From NCBI RefSeq assembly GCF_009769165.1, contig NZ_CP043476.1, forward strand, positions 2,921,001 to 2,985,000: DNA of 64,000 nt, written 5' to 3'. The position numbers and the translations under genes are program-made. The first letter of the stretch is position 1, and each line of letters begins with the position of its first letter. Shown here one piece after another: positions 30,969-39,978 of this stretch. The DNA is from Xanthomonas hyacinthi. GTDB taxonomy: Bacteria; Pseudomonadota; Gammaproteobacteria; Xanthomonadales; Xanthomonadaceae. The notes under the pieces were generated by a model, which was given only the letters and a program-made list of their open reading frames with translations, was not told the DNA's origin and did not search any database.

Positions 30969-32987
30969 TCAGTGCGCGTCGCTGGCCGGCGCCGCGCCCT
31001 CGCTGCGCACCAGCAGCACCGGCACATCCGCGGGGCGATGCATGTCCTTGCGCGTGGGCAGCGCGCGCAGCGCATCGGTGACCGCGTTGAGCGCCGGATC
31101 GGCGCCGCGCAGCGGGCGCCACAGGCCGATCAGGTTGAAGTGGCGTTCGTAGCGCAGGCTCTGCGCGCTGCCCAGCCACAGCGGCACGTTGCCCGGTTGC
31201 AGCCGCGCCGGCGCCGGCCACAGGCGCAGCGCGTACAGCTCGCCGGGGCGCGGGCCGGGGCGCAGCATCAGCAGCGATTCCACCTGCGTGTCCAGCGTCG
31301 CCGGCAGCACCGGGACCTGTTCGGTCCGGGCCTTGTAGTTGAGCAGTTGCAGCGCCTGTTGCCAGCCGGCCTGCGCCTGCACGCGCCAGCCGGCGGCTTC
31401 GAGCCGGCGCTGCAGCGGCGCCAGCGGTCCGGCCACCTGCAGGTCCAGCGGCCAGCGCTGGTCGTCGTCGAATTCGTTGCGCCGCGACGGTAGCCGCCGC
31501 CAGTCGTCCTGCCACCATGCGCTCCCCGGCAGCTCCATCGGCGGCGGCGGCGGCGGTTCGAACTTGGCCAGCTTGCGCTCCAGGTCGCGCGGCGCGTACC
31601 ACAGCGCGGCGGCGACGAAGCCGCCATAGAACAGCCAGGCCAGCGGCTTCATCCAGAACGCGCGGTTGAAGCGGCGGCGGTAGGCGATGCCCAGCACCAG
31701 CAGCCAGAAGATGCCGAACAACATGCCGCCGATCACGTCGCTGAGCCAGTGCGCGCCCAGGTACAGGCGGGCGAAGCCGATCAGGGTCACCACCACGCCC
31801 GACAGCAGGTACGGCCACACCCGCGAGCGCCCGGGCAGCTCGCGCGCGATCAGCACCGCGAAGAAGCCGAAGCTGATCGTGGCCATGGTCACCGCCACCG
31901 ACGGGAAGCCGAAGCCGCTGCTGGCCGCCAGCGGGCGCACCACGTGCACGGTGGTGCCGAGCAGCTTGGTCAGGGCCAGGCCGAAGGCCAGCGCCGCCAG
32001 CCAGTGCGCCGCGGCCATCCAGCGCCGGCGCCAGATCAGGTAGCCCAGGCCGAGCGTGGTGGCCGGCACCAGCACCTGCCAGTCGCCGAGCGAGGCCAGC
32101 GCGGTCATCGGGTAGTCGGCCAGCGGGTTGCGCAGCGCCAGCATCAGGTCGTGCACGGCCAGGTCCAGCCGCAGCGGCTCGCCGTGGCCGACCACCACCA
32201 TCAGCAGCGCGAACCAGCCCCAGCCCAGCGCCAGCAGCATCACCGCCAGCATCGCCAGCGGCACCGACTCGCGCCGCTGTGGGTCGAATGCCGCGATCGA
32301 GTAGCGGCCCAGCAGCGGGTGCCGGCGCGACCAGTCCAGCCCGCGCGCCAGCAGCGCGTCCATGTGCCCGGCCGACCAGCGGTAGCCGGACAGCACGATC
32401 GCCCAGACCAGGCCCAGCGCCAGCACCAGCAGGCCCAGCACCAGGAACAGGCGCCCGGCGACCGCGGCCACCGCGTCGTAGGCCTGGCCGAGCAGCCAGC
32501 CCGGGCCCAGGAACAGCAGCGCCCAGGTCACCGCGGCGACGCTGCTGGCGAGCAGATAGCGGCGCAGCGGCATCTTCATCATCCCCGCCACCGCCGGCAC
32601 GAACGGGCGGATCGCGCCGACGTAGCGCGCCACCAGGATGCTCTTGAAGGCATTGCGGCGGAACATCGCCTCGCCGCGGTCCAGCAGCTGCGGGTAGCGC
32701 CGGAACGGCCAGTAGGTGCGCAGCTGATGGCCCCAGCGATGGCCGACCCAGTAGCTGAGCGCGTCGCCGGCCAGCGCGCCGAGGGCGGCGCTGGCCGCCG
32801 CGTACGGCCCGGAAATCTGGCCGAGGCCGATCAGCACGCCGATCGCGAACAGCAGCGGCAGCGCCGGCACGATGGTGCCGAGCACGATGACCGCGTCGCA
32901 GAACGCGATCGCGAAGATGACCGCGCCGGCCAGGAGGGGATGCGCTGCGACCCACTCCAGGGTGGCGTCGATCCATGATGCATTCAT
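30969..32987 (-). CDS. DedA / PAP2 / LssY-like fusion membrane protein
   Basis: 672 residues. Residues about 15-185 are a DedA (SNARE-associated) domain (ALSYWVGHRWGHQL, ILVARYVGAIRPFVPAVAGM). Residues about 250-450 are a PAP2 phosphatase-like domain with helices. Residues about 490-650 match LssY C-terminal regions (WPLDLQVAGPLAPLQRRLEAAGWRV, HFNLIGLWRP). PAP2 motif 1 (KLLGTTVHVVRP) and motif 3 (RLYLGAHWLSD) are intact, but motif 2, normally PSGH, reads PSVA at residues 362-365, so the catalytic-site His is missing. Such fusions are thought to act on lipid phosphates in the inner membrane; activity here is doubtful. It is divergent from the RIO-like kinase, 48 bases apart. Confidence 0.85.
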   Translation of the reverse strand: MNASWIDATLEWVAAHPLLAGAVIFAIAFCDAVIVLGTIVPALPLLFAIGVLIGLGQISGPYAAASAALGALAGDALSYWVGHRWGHQLRTYWPFRRYPQLLDRGEAMFRRNAFKSILVARYVGAIRPFVPAVAGMMKMPLRRYLLASSVAAVTWALLFLGPGWLLGQAYDAVAAVAGRLFLVLGLLVLALGLVWAIVLSGYRWSAGHMDALLARGLDWSRRHPLLGRYSIAAFDPQRRESVPLAMLAVMLLALGWGWFALLMVVVGHGEPLRLDLAVHDLMLALRNPLADYPMTALASLGDWQVLVPATTLGLGYLIWRRRWMAAAHWLAALAFGLALTKLLGTTVHVVRPLAASSGFGFPSVAVTMATISFGFFAVLIARELPGRSRVWPYLLSGVVVTLIGFARLYLGAHWLSDVIGGMLFGIFWLLVLGIAYRRRFNRAFWMKPLAWLFYGGFVAAALWYAPRDLERKLAKFEPPPPPPMELPGSAWWQDDWRRLPSRRNEFDDDQRWPLDLQVAGPLAPLQRRLEAAGWRVQAQAGWQQALQLLNYKARTEQVPVLPATLDTQVESLLMLRPGPRPGELYALRLWPAPARLQPGNVPLWLGSAQSLRYERHFNLIGLWRPLRGADPALNAVTDALRALPTRKDMHRPADVPVLLVRSEGAAPASDAH

Positions 32988-33035
32988 GCGGGGATTATAA
33001 GTGTGCGAGTATGGCGTTCCGCTTAAACTGGCGCG

Positions 33036-33710
33036 ATGACACGCGCCCCGGCCGCTTCCACCCAGATCCTCAAGTCCGACAGCTTCGGCCGCATCCTGCT
33101 GGTGCGCGAGGCCGACGGCCACGGCCAGCGCGTGTTCGTGCGCCGCGACCTGAGCGCGGCGCCGTGGTGGCTGCGCCTGCCGGCGTGGTGGCTGGCGCGG
33201 CGCGAGGCGCGGGCGTTGCGGCAGCTGGCCGGCATGGCGGCGACGCCGCAGCTGCGCGGCTGGGACGGCACCTTCCTGGACCGCAGCTACCTGGCCGGCG
33301 ACGCGATGTACCAGCGCCCGCCGCGCGGCGACCTGGCCTATTTCCGCGCCGCGCGGCGCCTGCTGCAGCAGGTGCACCGGTGCGGCGTGGCGCACAACGA
33401 CCTGGCCAAGGAAGCCAACTGGCTGGTGCTGGAGGACGGCAGCCCGGCGCTGATCGATTTCCAGCTGGCGGTGCGCGGAGCGCCGCGCTCGCGCTGGATG
33501 CGGCTGCTGGCGCGCGAGGACCTGCGCCATCTGCTCAAGCACAAGCGCATGTACTGCCGGCACGCCCTGACCCCGGTCGAACTGCGCCTGCTCAAGCGCC
33601 ACTCCTGGGTGCGCGCACTGTGGTTCGCCACCGGCAAGCCGGTGTACCGTTTCGTGACCCGGCGCATTCTGAAGTGGGAAGACAACGAGGGGCAGGGGCC
33701 GAAGCCCTGA
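33036..33710 (+). CDS. RIO/Kdo-kinase-like small protein kinase
   Basis: 224 residues with a minimal kinase core: HRCGVAHNDLAKEANWLV as the catalytic loop (HND) and ALIDFQLAVRG replacing DFG as the metal-binding segment. This is the pattern of RIO-like and lipopolysaccharide-type kinases. A glycine-rich loop is not obvious (ILKSDSFGRILLVRE). The C-terminal third is basic. The substrate cannot be inferred; a membrane or envelope lipid role would suit the divergent DedA-PAP2 neighbour. The stop is followed immediately by an inverted-repeat element. Confidence 0.8.
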   Translation: MTRAPAASTQILKSDSFGRILLVREADGHGQRVFVRRDLSAAPWWLRLPAWWLARREARALRQLAGMAATPQLRGWDGTFLDRSYLAGDAMYQRPPRGDLAYFRAARRLLQQVHRCGVAHNDLAKEANWLVLEDGSPALIDFQLAVRGAPRSRWMRLLAREDLRHLLKHKRMYCRHALTPVELRLLKRHSWVRALWFATGKPVYRFVTRRILKWEDNEGQGPKP

Positions 33711-33715
33711 GGGGC

Positions 33716-33837
33716 CGGGAGTGGGGAGTGGAGAATGGGGAATCGGAAAGGCGGGCCGCGTGCGCGTTTGGTTCGATGGGGATGCGGTGAGAAGGCGCTA
33801 AGCTCTTCCCATTCCCGATTCTCCATTCCCGATTCCC
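33716..33837. repeat. Paired inverted repeat of the GGGAATGGGGAAT family
   Basis: Left arm at 33716-33750 (GGGAGTGGGGAGTGGAGAAT then GGGGAATCGG) and right arm at 33806-33837 (TTCCCATTCCCGATTCTCCA then TTCCCGATTCCC) are complementary. They occupy the whole gap between the kinase and SDR genes. The same family recurs at 58815, 60559 and 61319. Confidence 0.85.
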
Positions 33838-34653
33838 ATGACCTTAAACGGCAAAACCCTGTTCATCACCGGCGCCTCGCGCGGGATCGGCCTGGCGATC
33901 GCGTTGCGCGCGGCGCGCGACGGCGCCAATGTGGCGATCGCGGCCAAGTCGGCGGTGCCCAATCCGAAGCTGCCCGGCACCATCCACAGCGCGGCGGCGG
34001 CGGTCGAGGCGGCCGGCGGCCGCGGCCTGGCGCTGAAGTGCGACATCCGCGAGGAGGAGCAGGTGCGCGCCGCGGTCGCGGCCACGGTGGAGGCGTTCGG
34101 CGGCATCGACATCCTGGTCAACAACGCCAGCGCGATCTGGCTGCGCGGCGCGTTGGACACGCCGATGAAGCGCTTCGACCTGATGCAGCAGGTCAATGCG
34201 CGCGGCAGCTTCCTGTGCGCGCAGGCCTGCCTGCCGCATCTGCTGCAGGCGTCCAATCCGCACATCCTGACCCTGGCGCCACCGCCGTCGCTGGACCCGA
34301 AATGGTGGGCGCCGCATACCGGCTATACGTTGGCGAAGATGGGCATGAGCTTGGTGACCCTGGGCCTGGCCGGCGAGTTCGGCCCGCAGGGCGTGGCGGT
34401 CAATGCGCTGTGGCCGCGCACGCTGATCGCCACCGAGGCGCTGAACATGATCCCGGGCGTCAGCGCGGGCAACGGCCGGCGTCCGCAGATCATGGCCGAT
34501 GCGGCGCACGCGGTGCTGACGCGCAGCGCGGCCGGGTTCCACGGCCAGTTCCTGATCGACGACGAGGTGCTGGCCGCGGCCGGGGTGCGCGACCTGTCCG
34601 GCTATGCGCTGGACCCGGCGCAGCCGTTGCTGCCGGATCTGTTCCTGGATTGA
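33838..34653 (+). CDS. Short-chain dehydrogenase, HSDL2-like
   Basis: 271 residues. The Rossmann nucleotide motif TGASRGIG is at residues 10-17, with NNAS and the active-site GYTLAKMG (YxxxK). The catalytic Ser region reads ILTLAPPPSLDP, where HSDL2-type relatives usually have SPP, so the first Ser is Ala here. It should bind NAD(P)(H) and act on an alcohol or ketone, substrate unknown. The ATG comes straight after the inverted-repeat arm, and no ribosome binding site is visible upstream. Either the start is weak or the repeat replaced the original leader. Confidence 0.88.
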   Translation: MTLNGKTLFITGASRGIGLAIALRAARDGANVAIAAKSAVPNPKLPGTIHSAAAAVEAAGGRGLALKCDIREEEQVRAAVAATVEAFGGIDILVNNASAIWLRGALDTPMKRFDLMQQVNARGSFLCAQACLPHLLQASNPHILTLAPPPSLDPKWWAPHTGYTLAKMGMSLVTLGLAGEFGPQGVAVNALWPRTLIATEALNMIPGVSAGNGRRPQIMADAAHAVLTRSAAGFHGQFLIDDEVLAAAGVRDLSGYALDPAQPLLPDLFLD

Positions 34654-34813
34654 GCGGCGCCGCGTTGGTCCGCGCTTACGCGGCGCCGCGGCGACATGCT
34701 TGCTTGCCGCGTGCGCGCCCAAGCACGGCGTGGCCTAGCCTGATCGCGTTCACAGGCCCTAAATATTTCACCATTGCCCGGTATGCTTTCCCGACCTTCC
34801 GCCGACCTCGCTC

Positions 34814-35974
34814 ATGCTCGCTCCCGTCGCCGTCTCGCTGCCGCGCGCTTCCCGCCCCGTCCATGCCACGCATGCCGATCTCAGCGACAACGAGCGGCGC
34901 ATGCTCGACAGCCTGCGCCTGTTCGGCACCGTCACCCGCGCCGACCTCAGCCGCATCACCGGGCTGACCGTGCAGTCGGCGGTGCGCCTGATCGATGGCC
35001 TGGCCGGGCGCGGGCTGGTGCGCATCGGCGCCTCGCTGGCGCACGGCGGCCGCGGCAAGCCGGGTGCGGCGATCGCGCTCAATCCCGCGCATGGCCATAC
35101 CGTCGGCTATTCGATCGCCACCGACGCGTTGGCGCTGGCGCTGCTGGACTTCAGCGGCCAGGTCCGCGCCAGCGCCGAGCATCCGCTGCGCTCGACCGAG
35201 CCGGCAGCCTTGCTGGCGCAGCTGCGCGCGGCCGACGCGGCGCTGCTGGCCGCGGCCGGACGCGGACTCGGGCCGCGGCTGGGCGCGGGCGTGGCGATGA
35301 CCGGGTTCTTCGTCGACGGCGCCAAGCGCATGAATCCGCCCGATCCGCTGCGCGCGCTGGGCGAACTGGCGATCGGCGACTGGCTGGCCGACGCGCTGGG
35401 CCTGCCGGTATGGGTGGACAACGACGGCAGCGTCGCCGCGGTCGGCGAGAGCCTGCTCGGGGTCGGCCGCCAGTACCGCGATTTCGCCTACCTGTATTTC
35501 AGCTACGGCCTCGGCGGCGGCATGGTGATCGACGGCACCTGCCTGCGCGGCGCGCACGGCAACGCCGGCGAGTTCGCCGGCATGTTGCCGGGGCAGGGCC
35601 TGGAGCGCGCCACGCTGGAGCTGTTGCGGCAGATGCTGATCGAGGACGGGGTGGTGCTGGCCGACATCCGCGCGCTGGTGGCCGCCTACGATCCGGCCTG
35701 GCCGACGCTCGAGCGCTGGATCGCGCGCGCGGTGCCGGGCCTGTCGCTGATCGTCTCGGCGATCGCCGCCGCGTTCGATCCGCAGGCGGTGGTGTTCGGC
35801 GGGCGCCTGCCGCGCGACCTGGCGCTGCGCCTGATCCCGCAGCTGCGCATCGACAACCAGCCGCGCCGCGGCCAGGCGCGGCCGCTGCCGGTGCTGCTGC
35901 CGGCGGCGGCGATGGCCGACGCCAGCGCGGTCGGCGCGGCCACGCTGCCGTTGAAGGCCTGCTACTTCCGCTGA
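34814..35974 (+). CDS. ROK-family transcriptional regulator without kinase motifs
   Basis: 386 residues. Residues about 20-85 form a winged helix (MLDSLRLFGTVTRADLSRITGLTVQSAVRLIDGL) and the rest an actin-like ROK domain (VDNDGSVAAVGESLLG, GLGGGMVIDG). The ATP motif DIGGT is replaced by GYSIATD, and the zinc-binding CxCGxxGC motif after GNAGEF is absent (GMLPGQGLERATLE). It is therefore likely a sugar-responsive repressor rather than a kinase. The operator and target are unknown; no sugar transport genes adjoin. Confidence 0.87.
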   Translation: MLAPVAVSLPRASRPVHATHADLSDNERRMLDSLRLFGTVTRADLSRITGLTVQSAVRLIDGLAGRGLVRIGASLAHGGRGKPGAAIALNPAHGHTVGYSIATDALALALLDFSGQVRASAEHPLRSTEPAALLAQLRAADAALLAAAGRGLGPRLGAGVAMTGFFVDGAKRMNPPDPLRALGELAIGDWLADALGLPVWVDNDGSVAAVGESLLGVGRQYRDFAYLYFSYGLGGGMVIDGTCLRGAHGNAGEFAGMLPGQGLERATLELLRQMLIEDGVVLADIRALVAAYDPAWPTLERWIARAVPGLSLIVSAIAAAFDPQAVVFGGRLPRDLALRLIPQLRIDNQPRRGQARPLPVLLPAAAMADASAVGAATLPLKACYFR

Positions 35975-36124
35975 GCGGCGCCGCGCCTGCGGCGTGTCCG
36001 CGCCTGCACGCCGCGGGCGCTAGCCTATGCGCCTGCGCCAGGACTTCGCTGTCGCGCGCCGTGGCGGCAGCGGCCGCAAGGCGCGGCGGTCCTGCCCGTT
36101 CCCCCATCCACTGGAGTTGTCGCG

Positions 36125-36547
36125 ATGAAATACCTGCACGCCATGATCCGCGTCCACGATCTGCAGAAGACCAGCAAATTCTTCACCGAGGGCCTGGGCC
36201 TGAGCGAGACCCGGCGCATCGACAACGCGGCCGGCAAGTTCACCCTGGTGTACTTCGGTGCGCCGCAGAACCCCGAGGCCGAAGTCGAGCTGACCTGCAA
36301 CTGGGACTCGGACGAGGACTACGGCAGCGCGCGCAACTTCGGCCACCTGGCGTTCGAGGTCGACGACATCTACGCGCTGTGCGCGCACCTGCAGGCGCAG
36401 GGCGTCGTCATCAACCGCCCGCCGCGCGACGGGCGCATGGCCTTCGTGCGCAGCCCGGACCTGATCTCGATCGAACTGCTGCAGAAGGGCGAGGCGCTGG
36501 CCGCGGCCGAGCCGTGGGCATCGATGCCGAACACCGGCGTGTGGTGA
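36125..36547 (+). CDS. gloA: Glyoxalase I-like VOC protein
   Basis: 140 residues with the paired beta-alpha-beta-beta-beta repeats of the VOC fold: MIRVHDLQKTSKFFTEGLGLSETRR, then EVELTCNWD, FGHLAFEVDDIYALCAHL and SIELLQKGE. Metal ligands expected at His6, the Glu of EVEL, the His of FGHL and the Glu of SIEL are present. This fits lactoylglutathione lyase, which detoxifies methylglyoxal with glutathione. The C-terminal WASMPNTGVW tail is also typical. Assignment of the substrate rests on family. Confidence 0.88.
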   Translation: MKYLHAMIRVHDLQKTSKFFTEGLGLSETRRIDNAAGKFTLVYFGAPQNPEAEVELTCNWDSDEDYGSARNFGHLAFEVDDIYALCAHLQAQGVVINRPPRDGRMAFVRSPDLISIELLQKGEALAAAEPWASMPNTGVW

Positions 36548-37030
36548 CTCGCCGCCGCCGCGCGCGTCGGATGCACTGCGCGCGGCAGCCTGCTTCCCGC
36601 TGAATCCGGTGTCGCGCGCGCTGGCGCCCGCGGCACGCGCCTTGGCTGCATTCGGCTTCCGATAGAAAGCGTGCGGCCGCTGGCGCCAGGCCGGGTCGCC
36701 GGCCAGCATCCGATGCAAACAACGCGGCCGCGCGGCCTGCGCTTCCCGTGTGCGGCGCGTGCCGTCGTGCCGCCGGCCTGGCGCAGCGCGGCCATGCTGC
36801 GGCGGCCGCGGCGGATCCGAGCGCTGTCCGTTCATCGCCGGCGCCGGGCGTGCCTGCCGGCGGCGGCCGATGGAGGGTTTTTCCTGGCGTTCGCCGCCGC
36901 CCGCATCCACGCATGACGCGATGTTCCGGCGCGTGCGCGTGCGTGCGTGCCGCCGACATGCTGCGGCAAGCCGCCGCCACATTCGCTGCAGACCCTTCGG
37001 CGCACGTCCCTGCGCCCCTGGATACTGCCC
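36548..37030. other. Gene-free interval before the glycosylation pair
   Basis: Very GC-rich. Only overlapping frames with Arg/Ala/Pro-rich translation and no domains are present, so I see no gene. It must contain the promoter for the glycosyltransferase pair, but no clear -10/-35 was found. Confidence 0.5.
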
Positions 37031-38206
37031 ATGCCCTCGTCTTCGCCCACCACGCTGCAGCCCGCGCCGACGGTCTCCATCGTCATCTGCACCTTGAACG
37101 AACACGAGGCCATCGGCCCGGTATTGCGCGAACTCGCCGCACACCTGCAGCACATCGACTACGAAGCGATCGTGGTCGACGACTCCGACGACGAACGCAC
37201 CGCGCAGGCGGTGACGGCGTACGCGGCCGCCAATCCGGCGGTGCGCCTGCTGCGCCGGCGCGGCGGCCGCGGCCTGGCCTCGGCGGCGATCGCCGGCTGG
37301 GACAGCGCCCGCGGCCGCTGCCTGGCGCTCATGGACGGCGACGGCCAGCACGATCCGGCGCTGATCGCGCGGATGCTGCGGCGCATGCACGACAGCGAGG
37401 CCGAGGTGGTGGTGGCCAGCCGCTATCTGCAGGCGCGCGCGTCCGGCCTGGGCCGCTGCCGGCATGCGCTCAGCCGCGTCGGCGTGCGCCTGAGCCAGGC
37501 GCTGCTGGCGCTGGGCGTGGCCGATCCGATGAGCGGCTGCTTCCTGATGCGGCGCGCCTGGTATCGGCAGGTGCGGCCGCAGCTGTCGGGCGTCGGCTTC
37601 AAGATCCTGGTCGATGTGCTGGCCTCGGCGCGGCGCCGCCCCTACACGGTGCAGGTGCCGACGCAGCTGCGCCGCCGCCGCGGCGGCGCTTCCAAGCTCG
37701 ACGCGCGGGTGCTCGCCGAACTGGCCGCGCTGCTGCTGGAGAAGCGCACGCGCGGTTGGCTGCCGGCGCGGATGAGCCTGTTCTTCGCGGTCGGCTGCAG
37801 CGGCATGGGCGTGCATCTGCTGGCGCTGGGCGTGTTGCTGACGCTCGGCACGGCGTTCTGGCTGGCGCAGTTGCTGGCGATCTGCGCGGCAATGGGCTGG
37901 AATTTCCTGTGCAACAACCTGCTGACCTTCCGCGACCGGCGCCTGCGCGGCATGCGCCTGCTGCGCGGCATGGCGATGTTCTATGCGGCCTGTTTCGGCG
38001 GCGCGATCCTGAGCGAACTGATCGCCAGCGGCCTGCATGCGCTGCAACTGCGCTGGTGGCTGGCCGGTGCCGCCGGCGCGCTGGCCGCGGGCGGATGGAA
38101 CTACTCCGCCGCCAAGCGGACCGCGTGGCGCCCCGAGCAGGTGGCGGTGGATGCCGCGGCGTGCCACGAGACCGCGGCGCCGGCGCCGCTGGCGATCAAG
38201 GAATGA
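37031..38206 (+). CDS. Dolichol-phosphate-mannose-synthase-like GT2 fused to GtrA
   Basis: 391 residues. Residues 15-230 are a GT-A family 2 glycosyltransferase (VSIVICTLNEHEAIGPVL, VVDDSDDER, LMDGDGQHDPALI, SGCFLMRR) of the polyprenyl-phosphate sugar synthase type. Residues about 245-385 are a GtrA-like membrane domain with four helices (NFLCNNLLTFRDRRL). The protein would load a sugar onto a polyprenyl phosphate and flip or hold it in the inner membrane. Its stop overlaps the next start (ATGA), so it works with the membrane glycosyltransferase that follows. The sugar and acceptor are not inferable. Confidence 0.9.
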   Translation: MPSSSPTTLQPAPTVSIVICTLNEHEAIGPVLRELAAHLQHIDYEAIVVDDSDDERTAQAVTAYAAANPAVRLLRRRGGRGLASAAIAGWDSARGRCLALMDGDGQHDPALIARMLRRMHDSEAEVVVASRYLQARASGLGRCRHALSRVGVRLSQALLALGVADPMSGCFLMRRAWYRQVRPQLSGVGFKILVDVLASARRRPYTVQVPTQLRRRRGGASKLDARVLAELAALLLEKRTRGWLPARMSLFFAVGCSGMGVHLLALGVLLTLGTAFWLAQLLAICAAMGWNFLCNNLLTFRDRRLRGMRLLRGMAMFYAACFGGAILSELIASGLHALQLRWWLAGAAGALAAGGWNYSAAKRTAWRPEQVAVDAAACHETAAPAPLAIKE

Positions 38207-39888
38207 GCGAGATGCGCGCCGCCGCCGCCGCTGCCGCACCGCGCTGGCCGGCGCTGGCCTTCGCCGCGATCGCCGCCTGCGCCTGCGGCTTTGCCTTCGT
38301 CGGCCTGGGCGCCAGCGACTACTGGATCGACGAGCTGTACACCCTGCACGTGATGGGCCACGGCCAGGGCCTGGCCGAACTGTGGCGGCGCGCGCTCAGC
38401 GACACCCACCCGCCGCTGTACTACGTGCTGCTGTATGCGTGGAGCCAGCTGGCCGGCGACAGCGAGGCGGCGCTGCGCCTGCCCAGCGCGGTGGCCGCGG
38501 TGCTGGCACTGGGCGTGTTCGGGGTGGGCCTGCGGCGGGTGTTCTCGCCGGCGGCGCTGGCCTTCGCCGTGGCCGCCGGCGCGGTGTCGGTGTTCTGGTT
38601 CGAACAGAGCCAGAACGCGCGCAGTTACGCACTGTGCCTGCTGCTGTCGGCCGGCCTGCTGACCACTGCGGTGGGGTTGCAGCGGCGCGTGCAGGCCAGC
38701 GCCGCGTTTCCGTTCGCGCACTGGGCCGCGCTCAGCGTGCTGGGGCTGGGCGCCAGCCTCACCCATTCCTACCTGCTGCTGTGCGTCGGCATGCTGCTGC
38801 TGTTCCTGGTCGCGACGCAGCGCGATCTGCGTCTGCGCGCGGCGCTGCTCGCATCCGGCGTGGCGATCCTGGCAGTCAATGTCGCCTTCGTGCTGCTGTT
38901 GCTGCACGCCACCCAGCAGGACGTGCACCAGCTGTGGTTCCGCAACGACGCCCGGTTCTTCTACGGCCAGCTGCGCAGCGCCAGCCGCGACCTGCTCTCC
39001 GGCGGCACCGTGCTGGCCGTGCTCGCGCTGCTGGGCAGTTGGCTGTGGCGGCGCCTGCGCGCGATCGCGCACGATCCGGGGCGCACGCGGGCGCAGGCCG
39101 ACTGGGTCGCGGCGCTGTGCGGCGGCGTGCTGGCCGGCATGGTGGTGAGCGGGATCGCAGTGAGCCTGGCCATCGCGCCGTCGTTCTCCGCGCGCAACCT
39201 GCTCACCGCCGCGCCGTTCGCCTGGGCGTTGCTGGCGCGGCTGTACGACGCGGCGGGGCCGAGCGCGCGCAGCCGCGGCGGGCGCATCGCCGCGGTCGTG
39301 CTGATCGTGCTGGTGGGCGCGCAGTTGTGGCTGCTGCGCGGCCGGCCGCTGCAGCGCAACGAGGCCTGGCGCGGGTCGGCACAGGTCGTGCAGCGCTTGC
39401 CCGGCTGCCGCGAGGTCGAACTGCCGGTGGTGCTGCCGTACAAGTTCGGCCCCGCCAGTGCGCCGTACCGGGCGCTGGCCGAGCAGGACTTCTTCGGCCA
39501 CTACCTGCGCGCCCATCGCCTGCGCGCCTATACGCCCGACGAACTAGCCGGGCACGCTGCCGCGGACGGCCTCGCCGCGCGGCTGGCGGCGCGCGCGCAG
39601 GCGGCCGCGGGCGGTGGCTGCGCGCTGCTGGCCTGGGGCGTGCACGACCTCAACCCGACCACGGCGCTGCAACTGGCGCAGGACCTGGCGCGGCTGCCGG
39701 GGGTGGCGCCGAACCGGGTCGTGCTGCGGCCGCTGCTGCACTGGCGGCGGCGTGGGCTGGGCTGGCGCCAGGTTGCCGGCGGCTTCGTGTTCCTGGCCGC
39801 ACCGCCGCTGCGCGCCGGGCAGGCGCCGGCCGCCGGCGCGTGCGCAGCGCACTGCGCCGCTGCGCCGAACAGCGGCGCTGGACCGTAG
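38203..39888 (+). CDS. Integral-membrane glycosyltransferase (PMT/ArnT-like GT39/GT83)
   Basis: 561 residues with about ten transmembrane helices. After the first helix comes DYWIDELYTLHV with the acidic pair typical of GT-C enzymes, then SDTHPPLYYVLLYAWSQLAGDSEAALRLPSA and SQNARSYAL, a recognisable DPM-dependent transferase pattern. The C-terminal part is periplasmic. It should transfer a sugar from a polyprenyl-phosphate donor, most likely the one made by the preceding gene. The acceptor (lipid A, protein, glycan) is unknown. Confidence 0.85.
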   Translation: MSEMRAAAAAAAPRWPALAFAAIAACACGFAFVGLGASDYWIDELYTLHVMGHGQGLAELWRRALSDTHPPLYYVLLYAWSQLAGDSEAALRLPSAVAAVLALGVFGVGLRRVFSPAALAFAVAAGAVSVFWFEQSQNARSYALCLLLSAGLLTTAVGLQRRVQASAAFPFAHWAALSVLGLGASLTHSYLLLCVGMLLLFLVATQRDLRLRAALLASGVAILAVNVAFVLLLLHATQQDVHQLWFRNDARFFYGQLRSASRDLLSGGTVLAVLALLGSWLWRRLRAIAHDPGRTRAQADWVAALCGGVLAGMVVSGIAVSLAIAPSFSARNLLTAAPFAWALLARLYDAAGPSARSRGGRIAAVVLIVLVGAQLWLLRGRPLQRNEAWRGSAQVVQRLPGCREVELPVVLPYKFGPASAPYRALAEQDFFGHYLRAHRLRAYTPDELAGHAAADGLAARLAARAQAAAGGGCALLAWGVHDLNPTTALQLAQDLARLPGVAPNRVVLRPLLHWRRRGLGWRQVAGGFVFLAAPPLRAGQAPAAGACAAHCAAAPNSGAGP

Positions 39889-39978
39889 CCGCGGCGGCAC
39901 GCGTCGGACCGTTCGCGGCGGCCGCCACGCCGCGCGGCGGTCTTATACTCATGGGCTGTCTCCCCCAGGAATCCTTCG

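Noticed and set aside
36548..37030. Possible small gene before the glycosyltransferase pair
   Set aside because: All frames give Arg/Pro/Ala-rich text without start signals; the GT2 ATG at 37031 has the only credible coding pattern.
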